Assembly (NCBI GenBank): GCA_963682175.1
Contig: OY821784.1
Location: 33,151,621-33,215,620 of the forward strand
DNA: 64,000 bases
DNA from: Triglochin maritima
Taxonomy: Eukaryota > Streptophyta > Magnoliopsida > Alismatales > Juncaginaceae
Direction: 5' to 3'
The notes below the pieces were generated by a model. The model was given only the letters and a program-made list of their open reading frames with translations. It had not been told where the DNA came from and did not search any database. This document shows positions 1 to 10,710 of this stretch, piece after piece; positions within the stretch are counted from its first letter, which is position 1; the number at the start of each line of letters is the position of its first letter. The position numbers and the translations under genes were made by a program.

Positions 1-2279
1 TCCACCGAAATCCCCTCTGCAGAAACGATGTGACCCAGAAATGCGACTCTGTCCAACCAGAATTCGCACTTCGAAAACTTAGCATACAACCTCTGGTCTC
101 TCAAAATGCTAAGTACAATCCGCAGGTGCTCTCTGTGCTGCTCCACATCGGGTGAGTAAATCAGGATATCATCCACAAAGACCACGACACAACTATCCAA
201 GTACTGCCTGAACGTCCGGTTCATCAGATCCATGAAAGCCGCCGGAGCGTTCGTCAACCCAAAAGGCATCACCAAAAACTCATAGTGCCCATATCTGGTC
301 CTGAATGCTGTCTTCTGGACATCCTCCTCTCGGATCCTCAGCTGATGGTATCCTGAGCGTAGGTCGATCTTAGAGAAGACCTTCACTGACTGCAACTGAT
401 CGAACAGGTCCTCAATCCTAGGTAGGGGATACCTATTCTTGATGGTGACCTTGTTCAGCATCCTATAGTCAATGCACATCCGCAAAGACCCGTCCTTCTT
501 CTTCACAAACAGCACTGGCGCGCCCCAAGGTGAGACACTCGGTCTGATGAATCCAGCCTCCATCAGCTCCTGTAGCTGCTTCTTCAACTCTGCCAACTCT
601 GCAGGCGCCATCCTGTACGGGGCCTTCGACTGCGGTGAGGTGTCTGCTGCCAGCTCAATGCAAAACTCCATCTCTCGCGGAGGTGGAAATCCTGGAATAT
701 CATCTGGAAACACCTCTGTAAACTCCCGTACCACATCTATCTCGTCCAGCCTCGGAGACTCAGCCTCTGGAACAACCAGCGTCGCCAGAAACGCTCTGCA
801 ACCCTGCTGCATCAACTTCTGAGCCCTCAAAGCTGACACCACAATGCGGCCTCCTCTGTTCCTGACTCCTCTAATCATGATATCAGGCAACCCCAACCTC
901 GGAATCAAAACTTTCCTCTCACGGCAAAGGACACGCACGTCATGCCGGGACAGCCAGTCCATCCCAAGAATAACGTCGAAATCCTCCATCGGTAGCAAGA
1001 CCAGATCTGCCGGAAAATCTTGGTCTCCCGAACCAATCGTGGCGCCGGGGATGAAGCTCCCCACAGTGCCCACCAGACCCAGGGGTGTGCTGACCTCCAA
1101 AGTGGCAGTCAACATCGCAGGGGTACAGCCCAACACTCCCGCAAATCGCTCCGAGATGAACGAGTGTGTCGCGCCACAATCAAAAAGCACTCTAGCCTCT
1201 AAACCTGCCACAAGAAGTGTACCTTCCACGACGGTGCTGGCGTCCCTCGCCTCCTCTGCCTGGACAGTGAAGACTCGTCCAGTGCGCTGACCCTGCTGCG
1301 GTGCTGCAGGTCTCCTAGCTCCGCCGCCACTGACACTCGGAAGTCCCGGAGGTCTGCTCGGTCCAGCGCCCTTGCTAGGGCAGTTCCTGACGATGTGGCT
1401 CTGCTGACCACAACCATGACAAGTAATCGACCCAAAGCAGCGCCCAGTGTGCACTCTGCCACAGCTCCTGCACGCCTCTGGCTGCGGCGCCCCTGCTGCC
1501 TCGATCCGGGGCCTCTTGCCCGACTTCCCCGAACTCTGCCCTCCTGGCCTCCCTGAGGATCTCCCTACCGACCTCCTATCATCCTGATAATTCTCCCGGT
1601 AGTCCCTCTCCATGATAGTGGCGCTCCTCACTGCGTCCGCCAAGGTGCGTGGCATGCTCGACAACACTCGGGTCCTCAGATGCTTCCGGAGTCCCCCGAC
1701 AAACTTCATCGACCTCTGCGCCTGAGTGACGAAAATCTCCGGACAGTAACGCTCAAGGGCGTTAAACTTCCCAATGTACTCCTCCAATGTCATGCTCCCC
1801 TGCTCCAGGGCCAGGAACTCCACCCGCTTCCCGTCTCGCACATGCTCCGGAAAGTACTGCTCGTTGAACTCCTCAACGAACTCCTCCCATGACACATCCT
1901 CTCGACCGGTGAACACAACTGCTGAAGTCGACCTCCACCAGTTCGCTGCAGCTCCTCTCAGCACATAGGTGGCCAGGTCCACCTTCTTCTCCGGAGTACA
2001 GTCGATAGCCCTGAAGATCGTCTGCATAGTGAGGATCCACTCCTCAGCTGCCTCTGCATCCATCTGCCCAGCAAAAGTCGGAGGGTGCTGCCTCATGAAC
2101 CGGTCGTGCATCGCACCGGCCCCCGCCTGCGCACTCTGCGCTGCCTGGCGCTCTAACATCCCGCTCAACCGCTCCACGGTGTCGAACAGGACTCTACGCT
2201 CTGCCTCCCCGGCCTCCTCTCTCGCAGACTCACTCGAACTGCGAGTCTCAACCGCAGGCACAACCCGTCTCGGAGGCAT
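1..2279 (-). CDS. Ty3/gypsy retrotransposon gag-pol (5' part; runs off left edge)
   Basis: One open frame runs from an ATG at 2279 to the window edge (at least 759 codons, no stop seen). In order it shows: a gag domain with a conserved WW motif; a CCHC zinc knuckle (C-H-G-C-...-H-...-C) near residues 290-300; an aspartic protease with the variant active site DCGATHSF near residue 365; and a reverse transcriptase with [17 protein letters not shown] near residue 590 and the catalytic FVDDILIYS near residue 700. Gag and pol share one frame, as in plant chromoviruses of the Tekay/Del type. RNase H, integrase and the 3' LTR must lie left of the window. The element looks coding-competent as far as it can be seen. 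The clade is inferred; the Ty3/gypsy assignment is firm. Confidence 0.93.
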   Translation of the reverse strand, partial: MPPRRVVPAVETRSSSESAREEAGEAERRVLFDTVERLSGMLERQAAQSAQAGAGAMHDRFMRQHPPTFAGQMDAEAAEEWILTMQTIFRAIDCTPEKKVDLATYVLRGAAANWWRSTSAVVFTGREDVSWEEFVEEFNEQYFPEHVRDGKRVEFLALEQGSMTLEEYIGKFNALERYCPEIFVTQAQRSMKFVGGLRKHLRTRVLSSMPRTLADAVRSATIMERDYRENYQDDRRSVGRSSGRPGGQSSGKSGKRPRIEAAGAPQPEACRSCGRVHTGRCFGSITCHGCGQQSHIVRNCPSKGAGPSRPPGLPSVSGGGARRPAAPQQGQRTGRVFTVQAEEARDASTVVEGTLLVAGLEARVLFDCGATHSFISERFAGVLGCTPAMLTATLEVSTPLGLVGTVGSFIPGATIGSGDQDFPADLVLLPMEDFDVILGMDWLSRHDVRVLCRERKVLIPRLGLPDIMIRGVRNRGGRIVVSALRAQKLMQQGCRAFLATLVVPEAESPRLDEIDVVREFTEVFPDDIPGFPPPREMEFCIELAADTSPQSKAPYRMAPAELAELKKQLQELMEAGFIRPSVSPWGAPVLFVKKKDGSLRMCIDYRMLNKVTIKNRYPLPRIEDLFDQLQSVKVFSKIDLRSGYHQLRIREEDVQKTAFRTRYGHYEFLVMPFGLTNAPAAFMDLMNRTFRQYLDSCVVVFVDDILIYSPDVEQHREHLRIVLSILRDQRLYAKFSKCEFWLDRVAFLGHIVSAEGISV

Positions 2280-2392
2280 CACTCTACAGAACAAAAGACT
2301 CACATCAGAATGATCATGAATGCATGCAATGGACCTCTAGACTCTAATCCTAACTCGATGGTGGTTTCTTTGGAAAATACGCCGGGATCAAG

Positions 2393-2404
2393 GCTCTGAT
2401 ACCA
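2393..2404 (-). other. Primer binding site, initiator tRNA-Met type
   Basis: On the minus strand this reads TGGTATCAGAGC, the plant retroelement primer site matching the 3' end of initiator tRNA-Met. It lies three bases inside the 5' LTR and about 115 bp upstream of the gag ATG, so it fixes both the LTR edge and the element's orientation. Confidence 0.9.
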
Positions 2405-2407
2405 AGT

Positions 2408-4275
2408 TGTAACGTCCCGAAACAGCGGAAGAAATTTTTCAAATTTAAAACACAAACATACGACCGTCAACGGTCAACAAGGGCACGCTACTGGAAAAGT
2501 CAACAGAATATATATATAAATATCTCCACGTGGAAGTCATAATACAGAGTGTCAAAAGAGCGATTACATGTCTAATACATAACTACTGTAATCACTACCT
2601 CTACAAAAAAAGCTGAGATGACAGGACCCGATCCCGGAGGCACTCCCCTCGGTCACCACCAACCTAAGACCGCCTGCTCCCTGAAAATGAAACATAAAAT
2701 CTGCCTGAGTTCCCGAAAGGAACCCCGTATGCCAACATCTCCTATATATACAGAAAAACAGATGAAAAAGCCAAGAATGCACATGCAATGCAATCCGCCT
2801 CGGGCCCCATACATGCCCCAACCGCTGCGGACCATCTCCCAGCCGCGCCAGGGGCATGGGAAACATCCCCCACCCTGCCAATCCAGGCCCACACGAGGGG
2901 GGTCGCCGCACTCATCTCCCAGCCGCACACAGGGGCAAAAGGGAGGCATCCCCCCTGCCAATCCAGGCCCACACGAGGAGGTCTCGGCTTTCCTCCACAG
3001 GGAAAGTGCATCTCCTTCCCCCACCAGGGAAGAAGGCATCTACCACCCACACAGGCATGGCAGGCATCCCTCTGCCGCACCGGCATCCACGAGGGGTCCA
3101 ACAGAAGATACGCTCTCGTCGTAGGTGAAATCCGTAGCTCCGAGGTCCGGTGATCGACCGTGGGCTCGGCAGCCGGTAGTCGCCTCTGCTCGACGTCACG
3201 TATGTGGATAAATCCACCAAGGAAAGATAATTCGACCCACCAGTCGAACAAGGTCAAATCTAGCGGTCGACCGTTTGGAAGGTCTACGCTATACGTTTTA
3301 TATACATATATATCCTGTCGGTCGAACCAGGGTCCGTTCAACCGATAAGGAAAACTGCATGAATCCTGCCCACTGCATTCGGTCGACCGAAACTCTTCCG
3401 GTCGACCGGATCAACAGGCACTTCACTACAGGAAAACTGCACGCGGTCGGTCGACCGGATCCAGAGCGGTCGACCGTTTAGATGGTCAACGCTCTTGACC
3501 GACCTTGCGCAGTTCGGTCGACCGAGACACACACTCGGTCGGCCGAAGGTCTGTCTACCCTATCTACTGGGATCGGTCGACCGAACAACCACCGGTCGAC
3601 CGGACTAATATAACCCTTATAAAATATTCCCGCTAAAATTTGGCATAAACGGTCGACCGTCACACAGACGTCGTTCGACCGTTTTCGGGCAGCAAGTTAT
3701 TTTTATAAAATATTGGTCGACCGAACCTCACACGGTCGACCGAAACACTACAATATCGCACTGAACAGGCATCATTTAGACGCTGTTCGGTCGACCGAGA
3801 CACACAACGGTCGACCGAACCAGTCGTCTTCAACCTTGGTTCAGTGGGATTTCGCCGGGGAAACGGCACCAACGCCGCCCCCTACACTCCCACACCACTT
3901 GGGGAGTTACTATGAAGACTTGGCATACCTTTCACCGCGAAGAAGACGTGTGCGGCGAGCTCCTCCTCCTCCGGCGTCGCTTCTAGCTTCTTCTCCTTCT
4001 TTCCTCCGTTCCCGGCGCTCCTTCTTCGCATGCGTCGACTTCACCCCGTCGCCGGCGCTCCTCCACGTCCTCTGGTCGCCGGGATGCAAGAGAAAATGGG
4101 GTGAGTTTGGGTGGGAAACAAATGGAAAGGGGAAAAGGGAAGAAAAGGGTTGGGTTTTAGATTTTATAACAAAATCCTACACCTACCCCATACACCCCCT
4201 CCATACCCTCACCACCTCACACCTTACTCCACCCCACTCCTCTCTCCATACCTCCTCACTCTCCACGTCCTTACA
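2408..4275 (-). mobile_element. 5' LTR of the Ty3/gypsy element inserted in the RLP gene
   Basis: The inner edge starts TGTAACGTCC next to the primer site. The outer edge is inferred at 4275, where the minus strand begins TGTAAGGACG and, on the plus strand, receptor-like protein coding sequence resumes in frame (Ile-Ala-Leu-Asp-Leu). This gives an LTR of about 1868 bp with TG...CA ends. A minus-strand TATA-like stretch lies near 3295-3312. The middle (3264-3830) is packed with GGTCGACCG palindromes. The expected 5 bp target duplication, ATAGC (4276-4280), should recur at the far end of the element, outside the window. Many short open frames here are by-products of LTR sequence. The outer edge is inferred rather than confirmed by a second LTR. 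Confidence 0.8.
3264..3830. repeat. Array of CGGTCGACCG palindromes within an LTR
   Basis: About a dozen exact copies of the palindrome GGTCGACCG, plus variants (CGGTCGGCCG, GTTCGACCG, CGGTCGAACC), lie in roughly 570 bp at irregular spacing of about 15-60 bp. Flanking bases often extend the symmetry to TTCGGTCGACCGAA. The sequence between copies is not conserved, so this is a motif array rather than a tandem satellite. Its function is unknown. Confidence 0.85.
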
Positions 4276-7200
4276 ATAGCACTCGACCTTCGTGGCACGG
4301 ATTTAGCAACTCTAGAAGGTGAGATTGATCCTTCTCTAGCATCTTTAGTGCATCTACAACATCTCGACCTTAGTAACAACAACATCAACTTGACCACCAT
4401 TCCAAATTTTATTGCATCCATGCAAGAGTTGAGATATCTCAATCTCTCCAATGCAAATTTGGGTGGTAGTGTGGCGTTTCAACTGACAAACCTATCCAAA
4501 CTCCAATCTTTGGATCTATCAAGTAACTCCTATCTGACCCTTGTCGACCCTCCATGGCTCCACCACCTTGTTTCCTTACAATACATAGATTTATCATTCG
4601 TGAACGTCCAAGACTCGCCTACGATTCTCCAATCACTTCTAAGCTTACCTTCCATATCTGTCATAACCCTGCAAAATTGTAACATGACCTCACCTCCTAA
4701 ATCGATTCCACCCTCGAATTTGTCGTCTTTGTACTTGCTCGATATCTCGATGAATTTTTTCTCAAATTCAACAACTATCCCCGATTGGATATCCAACTTG
4801 ACCGGCCTTCGAATTCTTAACCTCAAAGGCAATTACCTAAGTGGGTCAATTCCCACTTCTTTGGGGAACTTGTTATCTTTAGAAAAATTGATTTTGGCTT
4901 GGAATACACTAAGTGGTCCAATCCCACCATCACTTGGAAAGCTAAAATCTCTTCAAGAAGTTAATCTTTCAACCAACACTTTGAGTGGATCAATTCCGTT
5001 GTCCCTTACAAAGTTAGCATCATTAAAGCTACTAGACCTCTCAAGCAATAGTTTGAGTGGTGTAATCCCTACACAACTCTTTAGCCTACCAAATATTGAG
5101 GAATTTAGTTTGTACAACAACCATGATTTAAGTGGAAAAATTCCAGACAATCTTGGGCAACTCAAGACCCTCAAGAAACTCAGTCTTGAGGGTCAAGGTC
5201 TTAGTGGTGTTATATCTGAAGCTCACTTTTTGAATCTTACATTGCTAGAAGTGTTGACTATATCTTCAACAAAATCTTTGGCTTTGAGATTTTCCTATGG
5301 TTGGGAGCCACCGTTTAGGCTGGTTCGGTTGGTCATGAATGGGTGCAACATGGGACCTGGATTTCCCAATTGGATCCGGACACAAGACAAGTTGGCTACG
5401 TTGAGTTTGGTTGATGTTGGGCTTTTTGGGAGAATACCTTCTTGGATTTGGAACTTCTCGCTTGTTTTGGATAAGTGCAATCTCACTGCTAATAATTTGA
5501 TCTCAGTTTCAACCAATTGGAAGGTACGTACGTATGACCATGTTTCTACAAACTTTTGAGGGTTTAAAAATATGTAGTTATATTTTGATTCCACTATAAA
5601 TTTAGGAACATCTCATTTAATGTATTGTATCAGACTTCTTCTTTTTTCTTCTTCTTACTATTATTATTACCACCACCAGTACTACTTTTATATAAAAATG
5701 AATATTTCAAGTCATTTAAAAGATTTTTGCTCGATTGCTAAAATCCAAAACAACTTTTCTAGTTATTTATTACCACTTATTGACTATCGATCGTTGTTTT
5801 ATTAGAAAAATGAATAAATTATCCAAAATAATTAAATAATAATACCGATTAATGGTTCACGTTGGTCTTTGTTATTTGTTTTTCTTCAGTTTTGTAAGCA
5901 TAATAACGTAAGCTAATAAAGGGTTATTCGCACATAAAAGTGCCTTAAAAATAGAAACAAGTAATTGTCAGTAGCTAATTAGGGACTAAAGAAAAAACCA
6001 CAACTAAGCCTCTCAACCTTTCAATATAATTGTTGTAACATGTTTAAGGCTTGTTTCCAGCACTATGTGTAAGGATAAAATATAACATATATTTATTTGC
6101 CTTTCAATCTCAGGGCCAGTTACCATACCACTCCACTTGATGAGCTCGCTAATATCCCTCATCATCTCTGGAAACAATTTTTTAGGAAAGTTTGAGGTGA
6201 AGGGTGGTCCTTGTGGGTTACGCGTTGTCGACTTAAGAAACAACAAATTCTCAGGTAGATTTCCATCATCGTTACAGAATTGTACTCAAATTTTTTATCT
6301 CCACCTTGGTTGGAACAAGTTTAGTGGATCCCTACCAGCATGTATAGGTCCAAACCTTTTCTATCTCAGCTTAAGATCTAACCGCATCTCCGGTCGGCTG
6401 CCAAACCTATCGATTTCTGTTCTCGATCTTGCGGGAAATAATCTTAGTGGAACCATGCCAGAGGGTTTGTTTTGTGGTGCAAACATTGTTAATCTCGGAG
6501 ACAACAATCTTAGTGGTGTAATTGGGGACTTCAAGTGCCCATGCTCCCTTTATTCCTTTCATTTAGAAAACAACTACTTAAGTGGAGTTCTCCCAAGTTT
6601 CATGCGAAGTTGCACCAATATGGTTGTTCATGACCTTGGGAACAACATGTTGGAGGGTCCCATCCCAAGTTGGGTACCCGAAAAGATGACGTCGTTGAAG
6701 TTTCTTCGTCTTCGATCGAACAAGTTTTCCGGTACAATTCCACGTCAAGTGTCGAACATGAACGATCTCCAAATCTTAGACCTTGCAAACAACAACTTGC
6801 ATGGAATGCTACCGGAAAGTTTTGGTAATTTTAGCGCCATGAAGATCAGACATAACAAGAACGAGACTTTTCACCTTGAGAGTCCAAAAGGTATAGGAGA
6901 CTTTTCCGAAAAAAGTCTTGTGGTGTTCACCAAGGGGGTAGAGTTGTCGTTTGGCTCAAATCTCGTGCTTACGACAAGCATAGATTTGTCAAGAAATAAC
7001 TTGGTTGGGGAGATACCAAAAGGTATAGGAGATCTTGTAGGGCTGGTCAACTTGAATTTGTCAGAAAATAGCCTTAGTGGTCGAATTCCTGATAGCATTA
7101 GTGGACTACTAGAGATGGACACTCTAGACTTGTCCATCAACAACTTCACAGGTGAAATTCCACAAAGCTTGTCAAAGATGACGTCGTTGTCTCACTTGAA

Positions 7201-7561
7201 CTTGTCATTTAACGGACTCTTTGGGGTAATTCCAGTAGGCGGTCAATTCTCTACGTTTTCGAACGAGTCTTTCATGGGAAATCCTGGTCTCTGTGGGTTT
7301 CCATTGTCAAGTTGTGAACCAAAAAAGAACACCGATGCATTCACAAATACACATTGGGATACACATGACAACTTATTGCTTTATGCATTCACAGCTTTGG
7401 GGTTCATACTTGGATTTTGGTCCGTTTGTGGTACCATTTTGTTCAAGGCGAGATGGAGATATGCTTATTTTAGATTCATCGACAACATGCGTGATGACGT
7501 ATATGTAGCGTTTGTTGTGAAATTCAAGCCTCGAGTGAAAAGATTGTGTCATATTAATTGA
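4276..7561 (+). pseudogene. LRR receptor-like protein (EIX2/Cf-type RLP), 5' end cut off by the LTR insertion
   Basis: Two exons are predicted, 4276-5527 and 6114-7561, encoding roughly 900 residues. They show roughly twenty leucine-rich repeats of the plant extracellular type (LxxLxLSxNxLSGxIP), then the RLP C-terminus: a GQFSTFSNESFMGNPGLCG cap, one membrane helix (LLLYAFTALGFILGFWSVCG) and a short basic tail with no kinase. RLPs of this class are plasma-membrane receptors, typically sensing microbial or developmental ligands with partner kinases such as SOBIR1/BAK1. Coding begins abruptly at the LTR edge: the signal peptide and cysteine-pair N-cap are missing here and should lie left of the retroelement. 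An ATG at 4111 opens the same frame, but the residues it adds come from the LTR. No stop or frameshift is seen in the remaining part, so the disruption looks recent. Confidence 0.85.
5528..6113 (+). other. Intron of the RLP gene
   Basis: The donor region reads GTACGTACGT, which holds two overlapping donors four bases apart (5524 and 5528). The acceptor is TCTCAG ending at 6113. Only the second donor (exon end 5527) joins in frame. Using the first brings a TGA within nine codons of the acceptor. The interior is AT-rich with a pyrimidine- and TTA-rich stretch, and I see no other coding signal in it. Confidence 0.7.
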
Positions 7562-8240
7562 GTAACAAGGAAATGCAATATTTATGGTGCTTTGTAATTG
7601 CACGTACGCAAGTAATAGGATTGTAATGTTTCTACCATTATGAATAACCATTGGGTATGCAAACAGTATGATTATTGTTGTTTAAAAGTAGTTCATTTAC
7701 TCATGATTCTTCTACAGAAAGTTGTCCACTTAAACAACATTTTTGTTTGCTCTACTAGTAAAATGCTAGTTATGAAGTGCTAGACCAAAAGTTCACACCC
7801 ATATTTTTCACCTCCAATAAAATAAATCCAGTTAATCCGAAAATTCTCACCCACACAGCACATCTCTTTTCACCTTTCCTGATGTTCTAAAAAAACAAAA
7901 AACAAAAATCCAAATCTTCACTCCCGCATTAAAAGGCCAACTTCTTCTCTGAAGCCTCTCTCCACCAACCTCTCTTCCTCCTCTCACACTTCCAGGACCG
8001 CCTTTCCGGCTGTATCAACCCCCACTCCTCTTCGATAACCACTGACATGACCCTCAACACATTAATTGTCATATCTGAGAAATCATTTCCTTTAGCCTTC
8101 CTAATGGCATGTCAATTTTTAACAATTTTGACTTCACGAGTCTCTTAGTCTACTACGGAAGTAGAGTTCGTCTATTTATAGCTCCTCACAAATTAAGTTT
8201 ATCGACTTCTCCTTTACTCAAAGTTTGGATTGACGTGGAG
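7562..8240. other. Intergenic DNA between the RLP gene and the duplication
   Basis: This holds the 3' flank of the RLP gene followed by AT-rich DNA with a CT-rich patch near 7920-8000. I recognise no gene or element. The left breakpoint of the 26 kb duplication falls at its right end, in sequence with no visible repeat. Confidence 0.6.
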
Positions 8241-8763
8241 TCCAAATATGCATGCAACATCTCCTCAGAAAGTGATTCGAGTGAAGCATTTTAAACCACG
8301 ATAATGAACTATCATAGAACTTATAAGATGGGAAATACATGGATGTCAAGGTCAATGGACCTACATGAATTAATGCTAGACCAGCTCTAAAATTGTTGCA
8401 CTGGAATGGTCTGAAACGTAACATACAAGTAATTTAAGAAAATAACTGATAATTTTGGTATTTCGTATTTTTTGTGCTTTAAGTGGAAACATCGATTTTC
8501 AGAATATTTTTGACTGATTTTTTATATTATCCAAATATAAGTTTTGAAAATATGATACAGCCAGAATATCAGCGGATTTGAGGTAATGTGTAGTTTTGGA
8601 TTAGGTAGAGTGTGACCTCATGCTATATGTTTGATGCAGCATCTTCCGACCATCCGTACATAATGTTATTTAGAACATTAATTTCATCTAATTAATCTTA
8701 ATTTAATACCACCTAATGTATTAGAATTTTCCTCGTTTTTGTTTACATGCATATATAAAAAAC
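8241..8763. other. Unassigned AT-rich DNA (unit A; repeated at 34298-34820)
   Basis: No gene recognised. It is flanked by the duplication breakpoint and the target-site duplication of the downstream Copia element. The short open frames in it have no recognisable domain. Confidence 0.5.
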
Positions 8764-9000
8764 TGTTATAAAACAAGCAAACCAAAGATTAAAGATTAGT
8801 GGAATGAGAGAGATATGTACTTCATTTCATTGTCACCTCCAAATGTGTACAATAACCTCCTATATATAGGATGAGGAGGTAGTAAGGATTACAATCAAAT
8901 AAATGGAATTACACCATATTAATAATAATAATAACAATCTACTTAAATGGTGGGGGTTGAGGAAGGTGAATCATCCATAAGACCTTTGGATTTCATAACA
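8764..9000 (-). repeat. 3' LTR of the non-autonomous Copia element
   Basis: 237 bp, TG...CA ends, next to the purine tract at 9001-9011. It matches 10364-10599 with about 14 differences. Confidence 0.88.
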
Positions 9001-9039
9001 CTCCCCCTTGGATGATCGTCTTTATACGCTAGAGATGCT

Positions 9040-9545
9040 GCCTCGTTAAAAACCTTACCAAGAAAAAACCCGATGGGATAAAAACTTGGTGAAGGAAAAA
9101 AGAGTGCAGCACGTCTGATGCTCTCATCACTTCAACATTCATTCTTCAAACGACGAACACCAATTTTGAAAAAAAGTTGTTCAAAAATCTCTGGTAGCTA
9201 GGCAACGACTTGGTGAATAGATTTGCAAAGTTTCACTTGACTGGTCTGCCTCATTAAAAACATTGCCAAGTAAAATCATGTGGGACAAAAACCTGGTGAA
9301 GGAAAAAGAGTGCAGTGTATAATTCTCCCCCTCAATTCAACATACATTTATAACACTCTCTTAAACAATATGTGTTATGTATATGTCTCGTTAAAAATCT
9401 TGCTACAAAACCCTATGGGAAAAAGTAGCTAAGGGAAAGAGTGCATAACATACGCTAACAAAATTGCACAAGCTGACTCATTAAAAACCTTTAACTAATA
9501 AAATCTTTTAGGACAAAAATTGGAAAAAGGGAAAAAGAGTGCAAC
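9040..9545 (-). repeat. Four degenerate ~68 bp direct repeats inside the Copia element
   Basis: Copies lie at about 9040-9110, 9248-9315, 9385-9445 and 9478-9545. Each runs CTCGTTAAAAACCTT... through a GGGA(T)AAAAA core to AAAAAGAGTGCA. Spacing is irregular and identity falls from the first copy to the last. I recall similar sequence next to LTRs of plant Copia elements, but its role is unknown. The same block occurs in unit B at about 35097-35602. Confidence 0.75.
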
Positions 9546-10363
9546 TACAAGCCTTCCGGGCTTTATCCTTCAGGGATATCCGTACTTCAGGGACGATAAA
9601 TACAAATCCGTTTCCTCTTATTCGTAGTTTACCAAACTTACGAATATATTTTACGAAGTCCTTAAACACAAAATTGCATGGGGATTCAATAAACAAATGC
9701 ATGATAGTTTAACGGATTTAATGGATATTTACTGTATTTCACTTAGATAATAAGATTGTGAAATATGTTTGCGTAATTTTTCTCAAATAATATGCTGGGA
9801 GTAACACAAATTGTGGTAACTTTTGCAAAATATGAATATGTTACCGCAAAAGATATTACTTATGGACAATTTAAAGATGTCTCATAATTATATTGATGTC
9901 ATAGCAATACGAGAATGTAAGAATCAATAACTAATTCACCAACTAGCATAAAATTGTAATGACTCCACGCAATTACACCAAAATTTTGTGATAGTAATTG
10001 ATGTGGATCAGACATATAAGAAACATTGCTAACGTAAATCTTTATCGCATGACTAGAAATTGGTAGATCCTTGAACGTCATCTAAATGTTTTCAGATGAA
10101 CATTATGCTTAAATAAAACATTTACTGTGAACCTTATTAGGTTTCAAGTTATAAGAAAATGTTCATGACATTTTGATAAGGAACTTCAGGTCCTATTACA
10201 ATTGGATCTTTGTTGATATACAATAGATGTCCTTTCTTAGTGTCATTTCAATGTGATAAAGATTATGTATGTCACATTGGGAATCAAAACATGGATTTGT
10301 TACCTTGAGACTTGAGAGACACCGAAGGTTTTAGCCGGTAGTAGAACTTTCGTGCTGATAACG

Positions 10364-10599
10364 TGTTATAAAACAAGCAAACCAAAGATTAAAGATTGGG
10401 GAAGGAGAGAGATAGGTACTTCATTTCATTGTCACCTCCAAATGTGTACAATAGCCTCCTATATATAGGATGAGGATGTAGTAGGGGTTACAATCAAATA
10501 AATGGAATTACACCATATTAATAAAAATAATAACAATCTACTTAAATGGTGGGGGTTGAGGAAGGTGAATCATCCACAAGCCCTTTGTATTTCGTAACA
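10364..10599 (-). repeat. 5' LTR of the non-autonomous Copia element
   Basis: 236 bp partner of 8764-9000, followed directly by the AAAAC target duplication. Confidence 0.88.
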
Positions 10600-10710
10600 A
10601 AAACGTTTATGTTGATTATGATCAACTCACTTCGACTTGTTCTACAATTCGCAGAATGTTATAGGAACGTTTGTATAAGCTTGGAAAGTGCCTTAACTTA
10701 GATGGTGCAT

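Larger units (their letters stand above)
8764..10599 (-). mobile_element. Non-autonomous Copia-type LTR element (unit A)
   Basis: Two direct LTRs, 8764-9000 and 10364-10599 (237 and 236 bp, TGTTATAAAAC...TAACA), are flanked by a perfect 5 bp target duplication AAAAC (8759-8763 and 10600-10604). On the minus strand a purine tract CCAAGGGGGAG precedes the 3' LTR (8764-9000), and a primer-site-like TTATCAGCACG follows the 5' LTR, so the element points left. The 1.36 kb interior has no gag, protease, integrase or reverse transcriptase that I can see, only four copies of a ~68 bp motif. The LTRs differ by roughly 6% by eye. It must have moved with enzymes supplied by another element. A Copia origin is inferred from LTR size and purine tract. 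Confidence 0.88.

Noticed and set aside
472..2313. Open frames on the plus strand and in other minus frames (for example 844-1290, 1969-2313, 940-1179)
   Set aside because: They overlap the clear minus-strand gag-pol frame and have no domain of their own.
3264..3830. Regularly spaced short palindromes resembling a CRISPR array
   Set aside because: Repeats are only 9-14 bp, spacing is irregular, spacers vary in length from ~10 to ~60 bp, and the context is a plant LTR with no cas genes.
3264..3830. GTCGAC (SalI) sites suggesting vector or cloning artefact
   Set aside because: The sites sit in degenerate longer palindromes, recur in several LTRs with mutated forms, and no vector backbone is visible.
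4111..4275. ATG at 4111 as the native start of the RLP
   Set aside because: The ~55 residues it adds are LTR-derived, lack a signal peptide and cysteine cap, and end exactly at the inferred LTR edge.
2564..4279. Proline- and arginine-rich frames in the LTR (for example 2618-3124, 2742-3341, 3713-4279)
   Set aside because: They arise from GC-rich LTR sequence and palindrome repeats, with overlapping frames on both strands and no homology I recognise.
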